Part shown: positions 37,201-49,783 of the stretch, in pieces | How positions within the stretch are numbered: position 1 is the first letter of the stretch | How the letters are laid out: every line of letters starts with the position of its first letter | Assembly (NCBI GenBank): GCA_905250125.1 | Contig: CAJNOL010000655.1 | Location: 2,348 to 66,347, forward strand | DNA: 64,000 bases | Reading direction: 5' to 3' | Source: Rotaria sordida | Taxonomy: Eukaryota > Rotifera > Eurotatoria > Philodinida > Philodinidae | Notes under the pieces: generated by a model | What the model was told of the DNA's origin: nothing | Database searches by the model: none | What the model saw: the letters and a program-made list of their open reading frames with translations, nothing else | Program-made: the position numbers and the translations under genes

Positions 37201-40200
37201 AAAGATTATCAAATGGTAAACTAAATGTATATGATGAACTATTTGATGTTAAATTCGGATATTGATGATGATTTGATACATTCAATCTTGCTTTATTAAC
37301 ATTAATACCAAATAATTGTGCTAATTCTAATTGACTTACACATTTTAAAATCTAAAAATATTCCAAAACAAATTCTTATATGTTTTTTTAAAGACATATC
37401 TATATATATATATATATGTATACATACATCATACCAAGCTTCACCAAGATAATTTCCATCAGTTTGTGCAACTAATATTAATGTTTTAAGACATTCAACA
37501 TTTTTAGCTTTTATTTCTATAACTTGTGATGTTGTCATTAATAATGTAAAACGTGATAATGCTTGAATAAATGCATTACGTTCAAGCTAAATTATTATAG
37601 AATAATAATAAAAAAGAAACAATGGATTTTTCCTTTTTTTAATAACAAACCTCCATTTGAAATATACAAGCAATACGAATAGAATAACTAATACCAGTTA
37701 AACATAAATGAGCTAAATCAATATGATCACTATCTTGTAAACCAACACTAAATGCAGCTAAACATGGTGACCAAGCTTTCTTAAATAATAATAATTTATT
37801 ATTATTTTACTTATTTAAAAAAAGAAAAATAATATTCTATTTACTTGAAACATTGGTCGAACATGTTCAAGTTGTTTTGCAGTTGTAAATTCTTCAGTAC
37901 TTGATCCAGCATTTGACATTAAATCACGTGCAACACATTCAATATCTTTCATTTGCATATGAAATAAAAGTTCTCGTTGTTTATCACTGGTTATATCTAT
38001 AGATAATGAAATGTATAGAAATATTCATGTTACACATCCTAAAATTATTCGACCAAGTTTATTATTTTCAATTCTTTTTTGTTTTTTTGTTTCAATACTA
38101 AACATATCAGATTAGCATTAGTATTATTTGTATTAGAATTAATTAATACTAAGCTATTAGCATTAAGGGTATATTTCCCTCTTTTTTGATTGTTTCTGAT
38201 TCTCGGATATGGTACGATCAATTACATTGAAATTTTTATATCAAAAAAAAAAGGAGACGAGCATTCGAAGAAAAACATTTTGAAGTGAATTTTTTGGAAA
38301 TTCAGATTTTTCATAGGCCTGCATTCTGGTTGCCTACGACCGTTATCCAACTTTGTTCAATTAGATGAAGATTGTAATGTACCAGTATGCGGTTCTATGA
38401 AAACCAGAGTTTTACAACAATCTACTTCAGAATTTTTTTTCTCAAACACTTATCTCCTTATTTTCATGTCTCTATCTGTGATAAAAATTTCAGCTTGATC
38501 GATTGTATCACCTTCAAGAACTCTAAATGATCAAAAAGACGGACGCTACCCTTAAAACGAGCATTATGTAACTATACCTCTAATAGTTCATGTTCACAAG
38601 TTTTCGATAATAGAACAAAGCTTTTTTGATCGGAATTGTCATTCTCAAAAAAGAATAAAATTATTCAGTTTTGAAAACTTCCGAGCTTTAAGCATGTCCG
38701 ATATCTAATCGTCGATAATCTATGTATTAGAATTACAAAATAATGCTAACAACTTGGCATTAATTAATTCTAATACGACACTCGTATTTGATACAAAATA
38801 GCAGAAAAAAAAAACGATTTTTGGATATTTCCATAAGATTAATATATCTTAGTTAGAAAAACTTCGTAAAGACCTGTAAGACGCTTCATTTTGTTCTATC
38901 ATTGTGGATAATTTAAATGCTAATTCTCGGAGATGAAAAACTTGGTTTTTTTTTTTTATTGAAAATAAAACTGGTCGAATAATTTTTGTAGAACTATTGT
39001 ATATGAATATGTCAGATAAATAATTGACAGCATACTTTCTTTAGTTCCAGTTGTTCCCACAACATTTGCTCCACGTCTTAATGTTGTTACTTTAAGTTTA
39101 ATTTCTTCATTTTCAATTTCATCATAAATTTTTGATAGAAATTCTTCTGGTAAATCACGACTTTCATTTATACCACGATTCATTTTTATATATTGTTCTT
39201 TAGTCATTTTTTTCTTAACCTTTATTGAACCACAAAAAAAAAAAAAGAAAATTATATAAAAGAACAAAAACAAAAAACAATTATTTTTCTTACATTTTTA
39301 CTATGTAAATCTGTTGTTAACATTATTACTGAATAAGCAAGAACATAGGCTGTATCAGCACTGGCAAAAATTTCCAAACTAAAAAGAATAATCGAAATTT
39401 GACGAGTTTCGAATGCATATTACTTTTAAACATATATTTTAATTGTATAGAATAACTGAAGAAGGATTAGAGTCCAGAGGTCTTCACTATAGAGGTATGA
39501 CAGTTTTGCTCGATTTTGACCATAGAATAGATTATAGACAGAAAAATCGAACGCATGATTTTTTTTTTTTTTGACTTGAAATTTAGCCGATAAGTGTCAT
39601 GATTTGTAGAATATTTTCAAAATTTAAATGAAATCGTGATTGATTATTCTCTTAGTATATAAAAATATCTTCAACTTACTTTGAATTACATTCACAAAAT
39701 CTTGCTGCAAATTTTTCCATTAATCTATCAATTTTTTGTGCTTCACCTGGTAAACGAAATCCCGAAAGAAATTTTCTTAATGCAACTAAAAATTCCATAT
39801 TTGTAAAATCAAGTTGATCAACATATGCATACATAATTTGTTTATAATGATTATCTTCATGTCCCAAACAATCACCAATAATTATTTTATCTAATACATC
39901 TTGATATGAATGAAAAAAATGTGCTATATCTTCAGGTTCATTATTAAGAAGATTTTTTTCATATAAATATTCTAAACCTTTTTTAGAATTTTGATTAAAT
40001 AAATCAATTCCTTTTTCAAATAATTCTTTTCGTTGACGAACTAATTCAAAATTAATAACATTTTTTGATGATTCTGATGAAAAACCACTATTAGAATGAT
40101 AAGAATTTATTGAACCAGTTGAATCTGTACGACGTATACCATTACCAACATAACCTGATGATGATCGACCACTATCTTGATCATAACCATTATCATGTAT

Positions 40201-43200
40201 TGGTTTTGAATCAGGTCCTAAGAAATCATTTTGTTTTTTTTTATTTTAATAAAAATTATTATTAATAACAAACCTAAATTGCTTTGTAAATGTGGATTAA
40301 CATATAAATCTTTAGTCCATTCAACCATACATTTTAAAATTGATACAAGACATTCAAGACCTTTCATTCTTAAATTATGTTCTTCTGTTGAACTACAACC
40401 TATTATAAGAAATGACAACAAAGCAAAAATTTAGTCAAATTTTATATTAAATTTTCAAAGAAATTTGATTAACACTGTTTTATTATTTGCATTTTGATTT
40501 ATTCTTATTTTTAGTAGAATATGAAAAATAATTTGAATTTTATGATAAAATTCCGACACTATGAGCATTTTTTGCTCATACTCAGGTCAAAAAATCGAAC
40601 GTAAGATCCTAGAGATTAGACGAAATCATATCAAAAACCGTCGTTTCTTTTACATTAAATCCTGCAATAAGATTTTTCAAAGACCTTATAACACAACTTA
40701 ACTTAAGATTTTCGAGACGACAATATTCGTCTAATCTTATAAGATCAGATGTACCGATTCATTGACCTGAGAATAGACAATACATTAAAAGTAGTGTCCT
40801 GCAACTAAGTCGAGTACTCGGCTCAGCCTGAAGCAATTAATGACACCTCGACATTTCAAAATATTTTTACTTTTTCAAACTACTAATTTATATAGACTGA
40901 AAACCGGCTCGATCATGATTGAGCGTTTATCGAAAAAAACTAAATAGTATACTTTTTCATTAAGACAAAAAAAAAAGAAATAAAAGTTTGTAAATCCTTT
41001 GAAAAGTATCTGCTAGATGTCGATTAGCTTGAAATATTTTATCTATCCTTTTTTTTTTCAATAAACTTACCAAGTTCGCCTGCTTGTCGTCCTTGTGCTG
41101 CACGTGATAGAACAATAACAAGACGTTCAAATATATTAGCTGAACGCATAGAACAATCATAATTAATAAATAAATCAACAACTATTTGAGCATCTATATA
41201 ATAAATATATATGAATTGTTTAAGTTTATGTTAAATAAAATAAAATTTAACCTGCAGAAATTTTTGCTAATGTTTGAATAACAAGCCATTTATGACGAAA
41301 TGAACTGGTTGATGTTTCAAGTATAGTTAAAAATATTTCACGAAATAATACCTATATGTATAAATCAAATGCGCTCGAATAGAATAAAGCAATATTATTT
41401 TTTTTTTGTATTTATTTTATTTAATTATGTATAAAAAAGATATTTCTTTAACAAATATTTATTCTCTTGTAAATAATAATAAAAAAAATGTTCAAATTTT
41501 TGATCAACTTAATAAAGATCATAGTCGACATTTAGTACTTAATAAAAATATACATAAAAAAAAACAATTTAATTATGAAACATTAAATCGAATACAACAA
41601 GCTAATGAACGTTGGAAATATTTTTTTAATTGGAATTTATCAACATTAGACTTAGTTGCTAAATATTTTGATCAATTAAATTTATGTCAACAATGTATTA
41701 ATCATTTTATTACTAAACCTATTGATGAACAACAAATTTCATTTGATACTGATGAAGAAGAAGAAGAAGATGACGAGTAAGTATTGAACGAAAAGTCATA
41801 GCGACCTGCGATTTCCATCATTCAATAGAAGGCAGAGTGGGAGTCAGGCCCGTAGCCAGGAATTTCCCAAGGGAGGTGCCGGACTTGTTAAGGGGGTGCC
41901 CACCAGCGGGAAAATAATTTTTCGCTTCACAAAAACGTTTTTCGTCTGTACCCCCCCCCCCCAGGTATTTTTTGGCCAAGGGGGTGCCCGAGCACCGTCC
42001 TGGCTACGGGCCTGGTGGGAGTGGGTCACTTCTTCAACCATACTCACACTCTGCCCTCTATTGAATGGTGAAAACCACAGGTTGTTTCGACTTTTCGTTC
42101 AAAAGTTATAAGCTTTCTATTTTTTCAGTTGCCTTCTTTAAAAATTTCGATAATAGATATAAGCGAGATGATTCCAGTTCAAGGAAACCAGGACCGAAGC
42201 CAATTTTTTTCTGACCAAGATTAGGACCAAAAGTGATTGGTCCACATTAGTTTGATTTCATATTTTCAATAAACACTATAGGTTTAATCATTTTCGAACT
42301 ATTTTAAAGTCTCATTAAGATTTACTTCTATTGATATGATAGAATTATTTTTTTCTCGTTCTCAATTATATTTCAATAACAAAAGAAAAAAAAAAAGAAT
42401 TTTCTCTAGTATAGCAAAGAAGAATGGTATAGTAATCAAAAACCAACAATATTTGAATTATGTGAATTATGTGAACAAAAAATAGAAGATTATCTTACAC
42501 AAATATCATCATCTATTTCAAATATTCATTCAAATGAAAATTTAATTAAAACATCATTAGAATTAAATTCAACTATTCAATATGATTCAAATAAATATAC
42601 ACTTGAATTAGAAGAAGAATTTCGACATTCAATAATAAATGATATAGATAAATTCTCATCATCAAATATAAAATAACAAAAAAAACAAAACAACATACTT
42701 CAATTTGTATTTTTAAATATGCTTTAAATTTATCAATTAATTCAACAAAATTAAATAAAGCCATTTCAAATAATTCTGGTATTGCTGAAACACCATTACG
42801 TGATAATGATACACATAAATATGTTTTAATAACATAAAGAAAATCTTCTGATGAACGAAATATTGGACCTGATGTTTGAAGTATTTGCATTATTAAACGT
42901 AATGAAAATATTCGAGATTTTAAATCCAAATTAGTTCTGAAAATAAAATAGACAATAAAGAAAAACAAACATTCAAAATAATAATTAACTTTTCAAAATC
43001 GAATGTCTCTTCCAAGAGTTATTGTAATTTTCATATGCAAAAATCAGTATATTCCCGGACTAAGACTACTATGTGACAAGTTCTTGACTACTTTGAGACT
43101 TTGTAAGGACTATCGCGAGGTAAAATTAGAGGGGAAGGAAGTCGGACGCCTCTTCATTTCGTGATACTTTGCTGGACTCACAGGATAGTGCTCTAATGAA

Positions 43201-45965
43201 AGAAAAAGTGCAGTGTTATTAAAAAATTTTCTCAGATAAATGATGCATTCATCCCATTAAGACCGGATATCTCTTTCAAAGGACAATCTCTCTATAAGAA
43301 AAAGAAAATTTTATCTATTATATGATCATATTGAATGTTTAGAATCTCTATTTTAGCGGTCAATTGTCAACAAACCAAAACAAAATTCATCCTCGATTTT
43401 TAACGATTAAATACAAATATTAACATACTTTGGATCTGTATTTGCTTTATCTTTAATATCTCGATCGGATAATTTACATAGTGCACGAAAGACATAATAA
43501 GCATTTTTAAAACAATTATCAGCTGATAATTCATCAGTTGATAAAGAATTTGATATTGTGCTCTTTGTAGACAATGGATCACCACTTGATTGAGAATCTA
43601 GATAATAAAGAAAACAAGAGAGAAAATATTAAAAACTACAGAATGAAATATTATTATTTTTCTTTAATCAAATCAAAATTTTTATATTCATAAATCATGT
43701 TAATACCGAATATGAAAATAAGAAATTTCCTTAGGTCTTAAATATTTTGGTTTTCTAGAAAAACAACCTTCCAGACTGTTCATACAATCGATACTTTCAG
43801 AATGAAATTTGTACACATTTCATATTTTGATTTATTGCATGATTTAGTATTACAATCATATATTTGCGTATTGTATACGATGACATTGATGTTCGTAAAA
43901 ACAATTGTATTCTTCGGTATATCACATACGAAGCAATACGACTGTAATAACTGAGCCATATAATATGCTAATATACGATAAGTTATAATCATTTACGATC
44001 ATGATTATTTCACTTGGGATATATTAATATTTAAATGTAAAAATCCTCAAGATAATACTAATTTACTTAAAGGTCATTATTAAAAAAGAGAAAAGATTAT
44101 AATTTCATATGCTCTATAATCTGATCTGATACAAAATTCTTATTAATCTGAAAATATGAAGATCTAAGGTGATTTCTCATGATATATATTCGATAGTCAA
44201 TAATCTAATAGTTTATTTTTTTTTTTGATGAGAAAGCGATTGATTAGTTGAAATTATTCTTTCGTCAGTAGACGCATGAAAAATCATAAGAACATTCATA
44301 TAATCTAAAAAAATCAATTTCTACAATAGATTTCTTCTATATTAATTGATTTTAACAATAATCTTTATAAATACATTCTTATTCAAAATAATTTTAATTT
44401 CATACAAATACGATTTCTATTTATCATTGTCTAGATAAACACATAATTCTATCATGAGACTCGTATCAACACGATAAAGATACAGGTGATGATATATCAT
44501 ATCAATCAGTAAGAAATAAAATAACCTTAATACAAAATTTTAATATGAAGATTTCCTTATAAAAAAATCTCTTACTGATATCCTCCGAGATTTCTAGAGA
44601 ACAATTCATCAGAAAAATCATTATGCTCATCTCAAACAATGTATAGTATCTATGAAAAAAGTTTCAGTCAGAAAAACAGAAGTGTTTCTATACTTTTATT
44701 TAAACTTTTAAATATACCTAAAACATTTCTTGATCTTCCATTATGAAATTCTTCTTGTGTTGCTTGTGTATCTTCAATAATTTCATTAGTTGATAAATGA
44801 GTATTTTCTTTTTCTTGTGTTGCTTCATCTAAAAAAAAAAAAATACTTATTAAATCTTATCAAACAATCTTTTGCTTACCATAACATATTTTTTCTACTA
44901 ATTCATCAAGAATTTCATTAACAACTAAAATATATTTTTTTTGATTTTTTGTTTTAAGAAAAAAAAAAAACAATAATAATAATAATTTTACCTATTGATA
45001 CATTTTCTTGTTCAATATTATTCGATATTGAAGTTGTTGATTCTTCTTGATATTGTTTTCGTCGTTCATTTAATAATACCTAAAAGAATATTTTCTTTTT
45101 TTTATTTTAATTTATTAAAAACACAAAAAATTTTTCTTTTAACCATTTTTTGTTCCATTTTTGAAAATATTCCATTTAACATTTGTGATAAAGATCCTTG
45201 TGCTGTTGCTTCATTTATTTTCGAACGACTTGTTAAATAAATATTAAAACATGTTTTTATTATTTGTAATACACTACGTTGATGAATTTCAATTACTTGA
45301 GATGTCATTATAGTTAAAAGTGCCTTAAAATTAATATGTCGTGTTTTTTTTTGTTTTTTTTATAAATAATAAAATTCAAAAAAACAAACTTTGATTATTT
45401 GTAATTCAACTTGTTCTTCTGTTTGTACACCACGAAAACAATTACATATTGTTGATACAATACGATCAATTAATAATTTTGATGGATCAATTGGATCAGC
45501 AATACTTCCAAGTAAATGTCCATGTAAAAGAAGTTTCTATTTTTTAATAACAAAACAATCAAGTGGAATATAATTAATAGACAAAAATATTTACTTGAAG
45601 ACAATCAAGTGATGTATCAACCATTCGTGGATGATTTGTTGTACAAGCTAATTCAAATGGAAGAAAATATTTTTCAGCATTAATTGATTGTTGATCTGTA
45701 GATGGTAAAATAGATGATTCATTTACTCTAAATAAAATAAATGAAACAAAAGAAAAGATCTTTTTTTTTGTTAATGATCTTACTGAGATATTTGAATATC
45801 TTTTGTAATTGATGTTAATGCTGTTTCACAAGCTCGTTTTAATTGTTGATATTGAGATTTTTTAATATCTTTTTCATTTAATAATTTTTCAAGTGCACGT
45901 TTAAGAAACATAGTTTTACTATCGGTTATTAATATATTTTCGTCTTTTTCTTTTTTTTGAGGCAT
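31270..45965 (-). CDS. ARFGEF2: BIG1/2-type Arf guanine-nucleotide exchange factor
   Basis: Complete gene; my 35-exon model (5' to 3': 45965-45784, 45727-45595, 45536-45390, 45323-45144, 45079-44992, 44924-44880, 44828-44718, 43597-43429, 42936-42699, 41351-41252, 41193-41071, 40400-40274, 40217-39680, 39378-39294, 39219-39036, 37996-37845, 37779-37651, 37586-37428, 37351-37186, 35984-35862, 35791-35625, 35565-35414, 35357-35185, 35115-34955, 34895-34762, 34393-34264, 34202-34067, 33998-33860, 33715-33655, 33581-33413, 33361-33219, 32924-32726, 32654-32516, 31583-31466, 31388-31270) sums to 5319 nt, 1772 residues (human BIG1/BIG2 1849/1785). It starts [12 protein letters not shown], then [14 protein letters not shown] of the DCB domain. 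The HUS box is in [18 protein letters not shown]. The Sec7 domain, about 610-800, contains [12 protein letters not shown] with the catalytic glutamic finger. Conserved HDS blocks follow, e.g. [13 protein letters not shown] and [15 protein letters not shown]. It activates class I Arfs at the trans-Golgi and endosomes. Introns over 300 bp carry repeats or a nested gene. The 1/2 symbol is nominal. Confidence 0.95.
31842..31880. mobile_element. Possible transposon end in Arf-GEF intron 33
   Basis: A GC-richer stretch starting CAGTGGCGGATCACGGATTT resembles terminal repeats of common hAT-type MITEs in animals. I could not find the matching opposite end, so this is a single-end or degraded copy. 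It sits in the 932 bp intron 31584-32515, which otherwise holds nothing recognisable. Confidence 0.3.
36085..36458. repeat. Foldback element in Arf-GEF intron 19
   Basis: About 36085-36240 is an imperfect reverse complement of about 36310-36458. Matching blocks include GATCACAAAATGAG near 36216 against CTCATTTTGTGATC near 36352, AATGTCATTT against GAAATGGCATT, and GAACTATGATGGCAA against TTGGCAATCATAGTTC. It lies in the 1.2 kb intron between 35985 and 37185. Confidence 0.85.
38130..38776. mobile_element. DNA-transposon-like element with 36 bp terminal repeats
   Basis: Terminal inverted repeats of about 36 bp lie at 38130-38165 and 38742-38776. They begin GTATTAGAATTAATTAAT and end TTAGCATTA with two or three mismatches. 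The 650 bp body has no open frame of note and unrelated flanks inside Arf-GEF intron 15. It is non-autonomous. Superfamily is not clear; no target duplication is obvious. Confidence 0.7.
40575..40778. repeat. Foldback element in Arf-GEF intron 11
   Basis: About 40580-40630 (ACTCAGGTCAAAAAATCG, then TAAGATC and GATTAGACGAA) is matched in reverse complement by about 40725-40778 (TTCGTCTAATCTTATAAGATC, then CGATTCATTGACCTGAG). The middle is about 95 bp. Confidence 0.75.
41427..42676 (+). CDS. Nested two-exon gene, acidic protein, unrecognised
   Basis: It lies wholly within intron 9 of the Arf-GEF gene, on the opposite strand. Exon 1 is 41427-41776 ([18 protein letters not shown]) ending at a strong GTAAGT donor. 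Exon 2 is 42415-42676 after a TATAG acceptor. Joined, the frame is continuous for 203 residues, with no stop until TAA at 42674-42676. Features: a basic N-terminal half ([20 protein letters not shown]), an aromatic segment ([17 protein letters not shown]), Cys pairs CQQC and CELCEQ, and an acidic run spanning the splice junction ([13 protein letters not shown]). It ends 22 bp before the neighbouring Arf-GEF exon. Codon bias matches the host genes. No known family recognised; it is probably nuclear or cytosolic as no signal peptide or membrane segment is visible. An upstream exon is possible. Confidence 0.65.
41786..42100. repeat. Foldback element in the intron of the nested gene
   Basis: Arms at about 41786-41840 and 42040-42100 both start, from the outside, with GAACGAAAAGTC and share CATTCAATAGA and GGCAGAGTG. 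Without the inserted MITE it would be about 137 bp. It begins 3 bp after the donor consensus of the host intron. Confidence 0.85.
41845..42014. mobile_element. hAT-like MITE with perfect 8 bp target duplication
   Basis: A 170 bp GC-rich element with terminal inverted repeats CAGGCCCGTAGCCAGGA at both ends. It is flanked by exact 8 bp direct repeats GTGGGAGT (41837-41844 and 42015-42022), the duplication length of hAT elements. It contains a run of 14 C near 41951-41964. Its base composition stands out sharply from the AT-rich host. It is inserted in the foldback at 41786-42100. No coding capacity; frames over it are artefacts. Confidence 0.85.
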
Positions 45966-47526
45966 TGAATAAAAAAATAGGATAAATTTATTTGAGAGCT
46001 TAGCAATGAAACATTGACAATAGCATCTAATAAAGAAAAAGGAAAAGAAAAATTGGACAACAAATATTTCCTCTTTTTTTTGTTTTTGTTTCAAGGTGAC
46101 AAATCAATTCTCTCTCTGTCTCTCTCTCTCTCTTTTTGTTTTCTTTCATCCAGTATTTGTTCTTATTTTTTTTTTTCTCTCTTCTATTGTGATCATCGCA
46201 TCAGTAGATAGTAGTGTTGATATGTTGGTTGCAATATATTGACCAATCTCTGATTGAAATTGTATATAAAAAAATAAAAATAGATGGAGCTAATTATCAG
46301 ATAAATAATTGAGATTAATATACAAATAAAGATAAAAGATAGTTAATCTAATGTTTTTTTTATCCTTCCCTATGCTATTAACCGATTGTTATCTCTTAAA
46401 ATATATGCAATATAGAAAATCATATAGATCACTCATATATTTTTAATGAGCAAATATGTTTCAAATGCAATAGACAAAGTATTAATAATTAGAAAATCTT
46501 GTTATAATTGAAATTTCTTACATGATATTTCAACGGTAGGATATTTAGTATTTTACAATGCATTGAAGATTTCTATTAAAAGACACTAGAATGATTGAAA
46601 GACGAAGCACATTTTCGAAAGAATACAATCATTACATGATCATAAATCATTAACGTATTATTTTGCTATGCGAAATTACGTGATTATTTGATTGAAATGC
46701 TATAAATCAGAATTTTAGTAATGAAAATGCGAAAGATAATTATTCGATGTTTAAATACACATATTGTCTATTTTTATTGAAACATATTTTGTTCGATCAG
46801 CTTTTTATGTTTCTTGTCTTCTCTCATCTCACTTATACTCTCAATCTGTTCAACTTAGTTCGGAAAAGGCTTTAGATTCAAGAAAACGTGCATTATTAAT
46901 AGTCTCGAAAATTCTATACTATATAATGATTACACTAGTATAGCGAAGGGTGCATTAATTGCTGGAAAGAAATTATAATCATACTAATAAAATATAAAAA
47001 TTCGTAGTTTTTTCTACTATTTCGAAAGATCTGACAATCCTGGTATTAATGCATTCATAAGATCATCTTGTTAATATTTTCAATCTATGAAATATTACCT
47101 ATTGGAGCCGTTGAGAATATAGTTATCTAGATACAGAAAGTCAGTATCTCGAGTGCTGTTTTGATTGATCCGTTCATCTGAGTATCAAGTATAGTAAATT
47201 ATGGAATAGTCAAAATCAAGATCTTATTCATTATTCACAAGAACATCTTCTCTAAAAAAATTTTGACTTTTTATAAGTTTTTGTAAAAGAATTTTTTTCA
47301 AAAACATATAAACAATGAAATTTTCGGCTCTGCGTTATTTCAGAAATGTCTAATTAGTTACAATTGAAAGAATTCATCGTTATTAAATACAATAGAGATC
47401 AATTCAATAATGAAAAATATGATTTTGTTGCTCATATAATCAATATCAGCAATGTATCAGACAGGTTAGTCAATTGCTTAGCTTTGCATAAGCTAATTCA
47501 ACTGATGATGATGGCATTTTTTGTAG
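45966..47526. other. Upstream region of the Arf-GEF gene and intergenic
   Basis: It contains a (CT)n tract near 46109-46135 close to the Arf-GEF start, presumably in or near its promoter, then about 1.3 kb of featureless AT-rich DNA. Confidence 0.5.
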
Positions 47527-47765
47527 TGTAATATGAGACAAAGTTATTTTACAGCTCATCATCTTTGAAAACTTTTAAAAAAAATTTTGTTTGCTCAACA
47601 TTGATATACGAGACAATAATCACCTGAATCATGCCTTGAACTATAGATCTGAAATACATGTATCAATCAAAATTTCCTTCAAAAAGAACATCATTTCCAT
47701 GCATTTTTTTTGAAAGTTTTTCAAAGATGACGAGTTTTAAAATGATTTTGTCTTATATAATATCA
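47527..47765. repeat. Foldback element
   Basis: About 47530-47595 (TATGAGACAAAG, CTCATCATCTTTGAAAA) is matched in reverse complement by about 47700-47765 (TTTTTCAAAGATGACGAG, TTTTGTCTTATATA). The loop is about 110 bp. No coding content. Confidence 0.75.
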
Positions 47766-48849
47766 GACAAAACGACGTACGAAATTCTACTCTCTCAATT
47801 GCTGTTGTCGTTGTTGACTTATTGAACTTACATTCATTTCTTTCAATTTTCTAAGATAATCAATTTTGATATAGGACTATAATAATGCAAGAACTATTTG
47901 TATGCAATCATTTTGATTTCCCAGCCAGTGATTTTCTAAAATCTTATTGACTATAGTAAGACACTTACCTTAGTATTCAATAGGAAAAAGATAGATTATT
48001 CATATACGCATATAATGTGTAATAATGTTTACATGTACTAATACACCATTTGCTGATATATTAATTGTTTATTTGTGTTTGATACAAAACACAACCACGG
48101 TTATTATTATCATTCGATTGGAGATCTTTATCTGAATTAAATCTACTGATAATTCATAGATTTTGATCAATGATTGTATAAAAAAAAAAAGATGAATACA
48201 AATAGTTCTTGCATTATCAATTTCGTATATCAAAATTGAATGTCTTAATTCCAATTCATCATAGGGCTGTTTATATATTCAATTTGTTAATTGACTAGTG
48301 AAGGTTATGATTTGACTTAAACTTAGTCAATTTTTTTAAACTAACTATATATAAAAAGTTTTATTTTTATGATAGATTTTGCCTTATGATAAAATAACTA
48401 TTGTTATCGACAGAGGTCATTAACATACAATGTATTTAGATAATTAACTATAATGTTGTCATTCTATCGTTTTTTATATTGTAAAAAAATAAACATAAAT
48501 CAGTTAGGAAATAATCATCTTTGTTGTTTCCTAAATACAAAAAAAAAGATAATAAATTATTTTATTTAACTAACTAATCCAATTTATGACTATTCTTTCT
48601 AACTTAATCAATGCGGAAAAAACCCAGTATGAATTGCAAAAGGATATAAATAAGTTTTCCTGTAAATAAAAACAATGTTTTTTGCTTTTAAATATCTAAT
48701 TTTTAAATCAAATTACAAATAGATCATTATCAAATGATTTTTTTCTCATTATGATTCATGAATCGACCAAGTCATTCTAGAAAAGTAAACAACAATATAA
48801 TTTTTTTTTTTTTTTTACGTCATTACATTTTAGAGTATTTATATTCATA
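47766..48849. other. Intergenic upstream of KXD1
   Basis: AT-rich, no supported gene. A poly-T tract at 48801-48816 and an ACATTTTAG acceptor-like site ending at 48833 precede the KXD1 start. Confidence 0.5.
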
Positions 48850-49783
48850 ATGGATGCAAATGATGACTCAACTGCTCATACATCAGACACAACCGCATCG
48901 TTGCTTATAGATTTGTTTTCAAATGAAATCAATAAACAAGATGTTAATGGACTACTTCATGCACAAAATTTATTGTATATTTATGAAATTTTTTTTTTTC
49001 TATAAAAGAAAAATTTTCATTTTTAAATTTTTTTTTGGTTTTTTTTTTTAAATTAGACTTGAACAATTGGATAAAACAAATGAAAAATTGGATGGAATTA
49101 ATAAAATATCAGCTGAACGTTATGTAGATGCAACAAAAGAATTTGCAAATCATACACAAATGTTAATAACTATGAAAAGAGATCTTGACTTGATTTTTAA
49201 ACAAATTAAGTATAACGAAAAGAAAATTTTAATATCTATGTCGTTACAAATAATATTCTATTTTAGATTACTTAAAACACAATTAAATAAAAAATATCCT
49301 GAGCCTTATGCATCTGGTAATACAAAATGCTTTATTCTTGCAAGAGAAAGAATTTTTGTTTTCTTTTTCAGTCGCTGATATAAATACAAAACAAGATGAT
49401 TCTCTTGATGACGAAGAAGATGATGGTTTAGCTTCAGCAATAGTATATAATTATTAGTTATTCAATGTTAAAAATTATTTTATTTTGTTTTGTTTATATA
49501 GAAACCTATTAATACCTCATCACTTGTTAAATCAAAAACAGTTGATTGTTCGGAATTATCATCATCACTACGTGAAACGTATACTTTACCACAAATCAAT
49601 GATAATACTACTGAACAATCACTAAGTCCACTTGATGCTGTACGACGATTTGTATTTAATAAATCATCGGGTGGACCAGAATTGACAACATTTTTTAAAA
49701 ATGCTCGCAACGAATTAAGAAAAATTAATGAAGGATTTCTTGGTAGCAATAATCAAAAACAATCGACATCTCATGAAGAATAA
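48850..49783 (+). CDS. KXD1: KxDL motif-containing protein (BORC subunit)
   Basis: Five exons, 48850-48974, 49057-49209, 49267-49316, 49372-49442 and 49502-49783, encode 226 residues (human KXD1 is 176). The conserved core begins near INKQDVNGLLHAQNLLLEQL, continues with LDGINKISAERY and contains the signature KRDLDLIFKQI, the KxDL motif, in a predicted coiled coil. It ends with KKYPEPYAS. An acidic linker (DDSLDDEEDDG) and a Ser-rich C-terminal tail follow; the tail is longer than in mammals and ends with a possible helical segment, FFKNARNELRKINEGFLG. KXD1 is part of BORC, which recruits Arl8 to lysosomes and drives their movement towards the cell periphery. An acceptor-like TTTTAG ends 16 nt before the ATG. 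Confidence 0.9.

Noticed and set aside
41844-42111. Frames of 67 and 71 codons over the GC-rich MITE
   Set aside because: They are produced by the terminal repeats and the C run of the transposable element.
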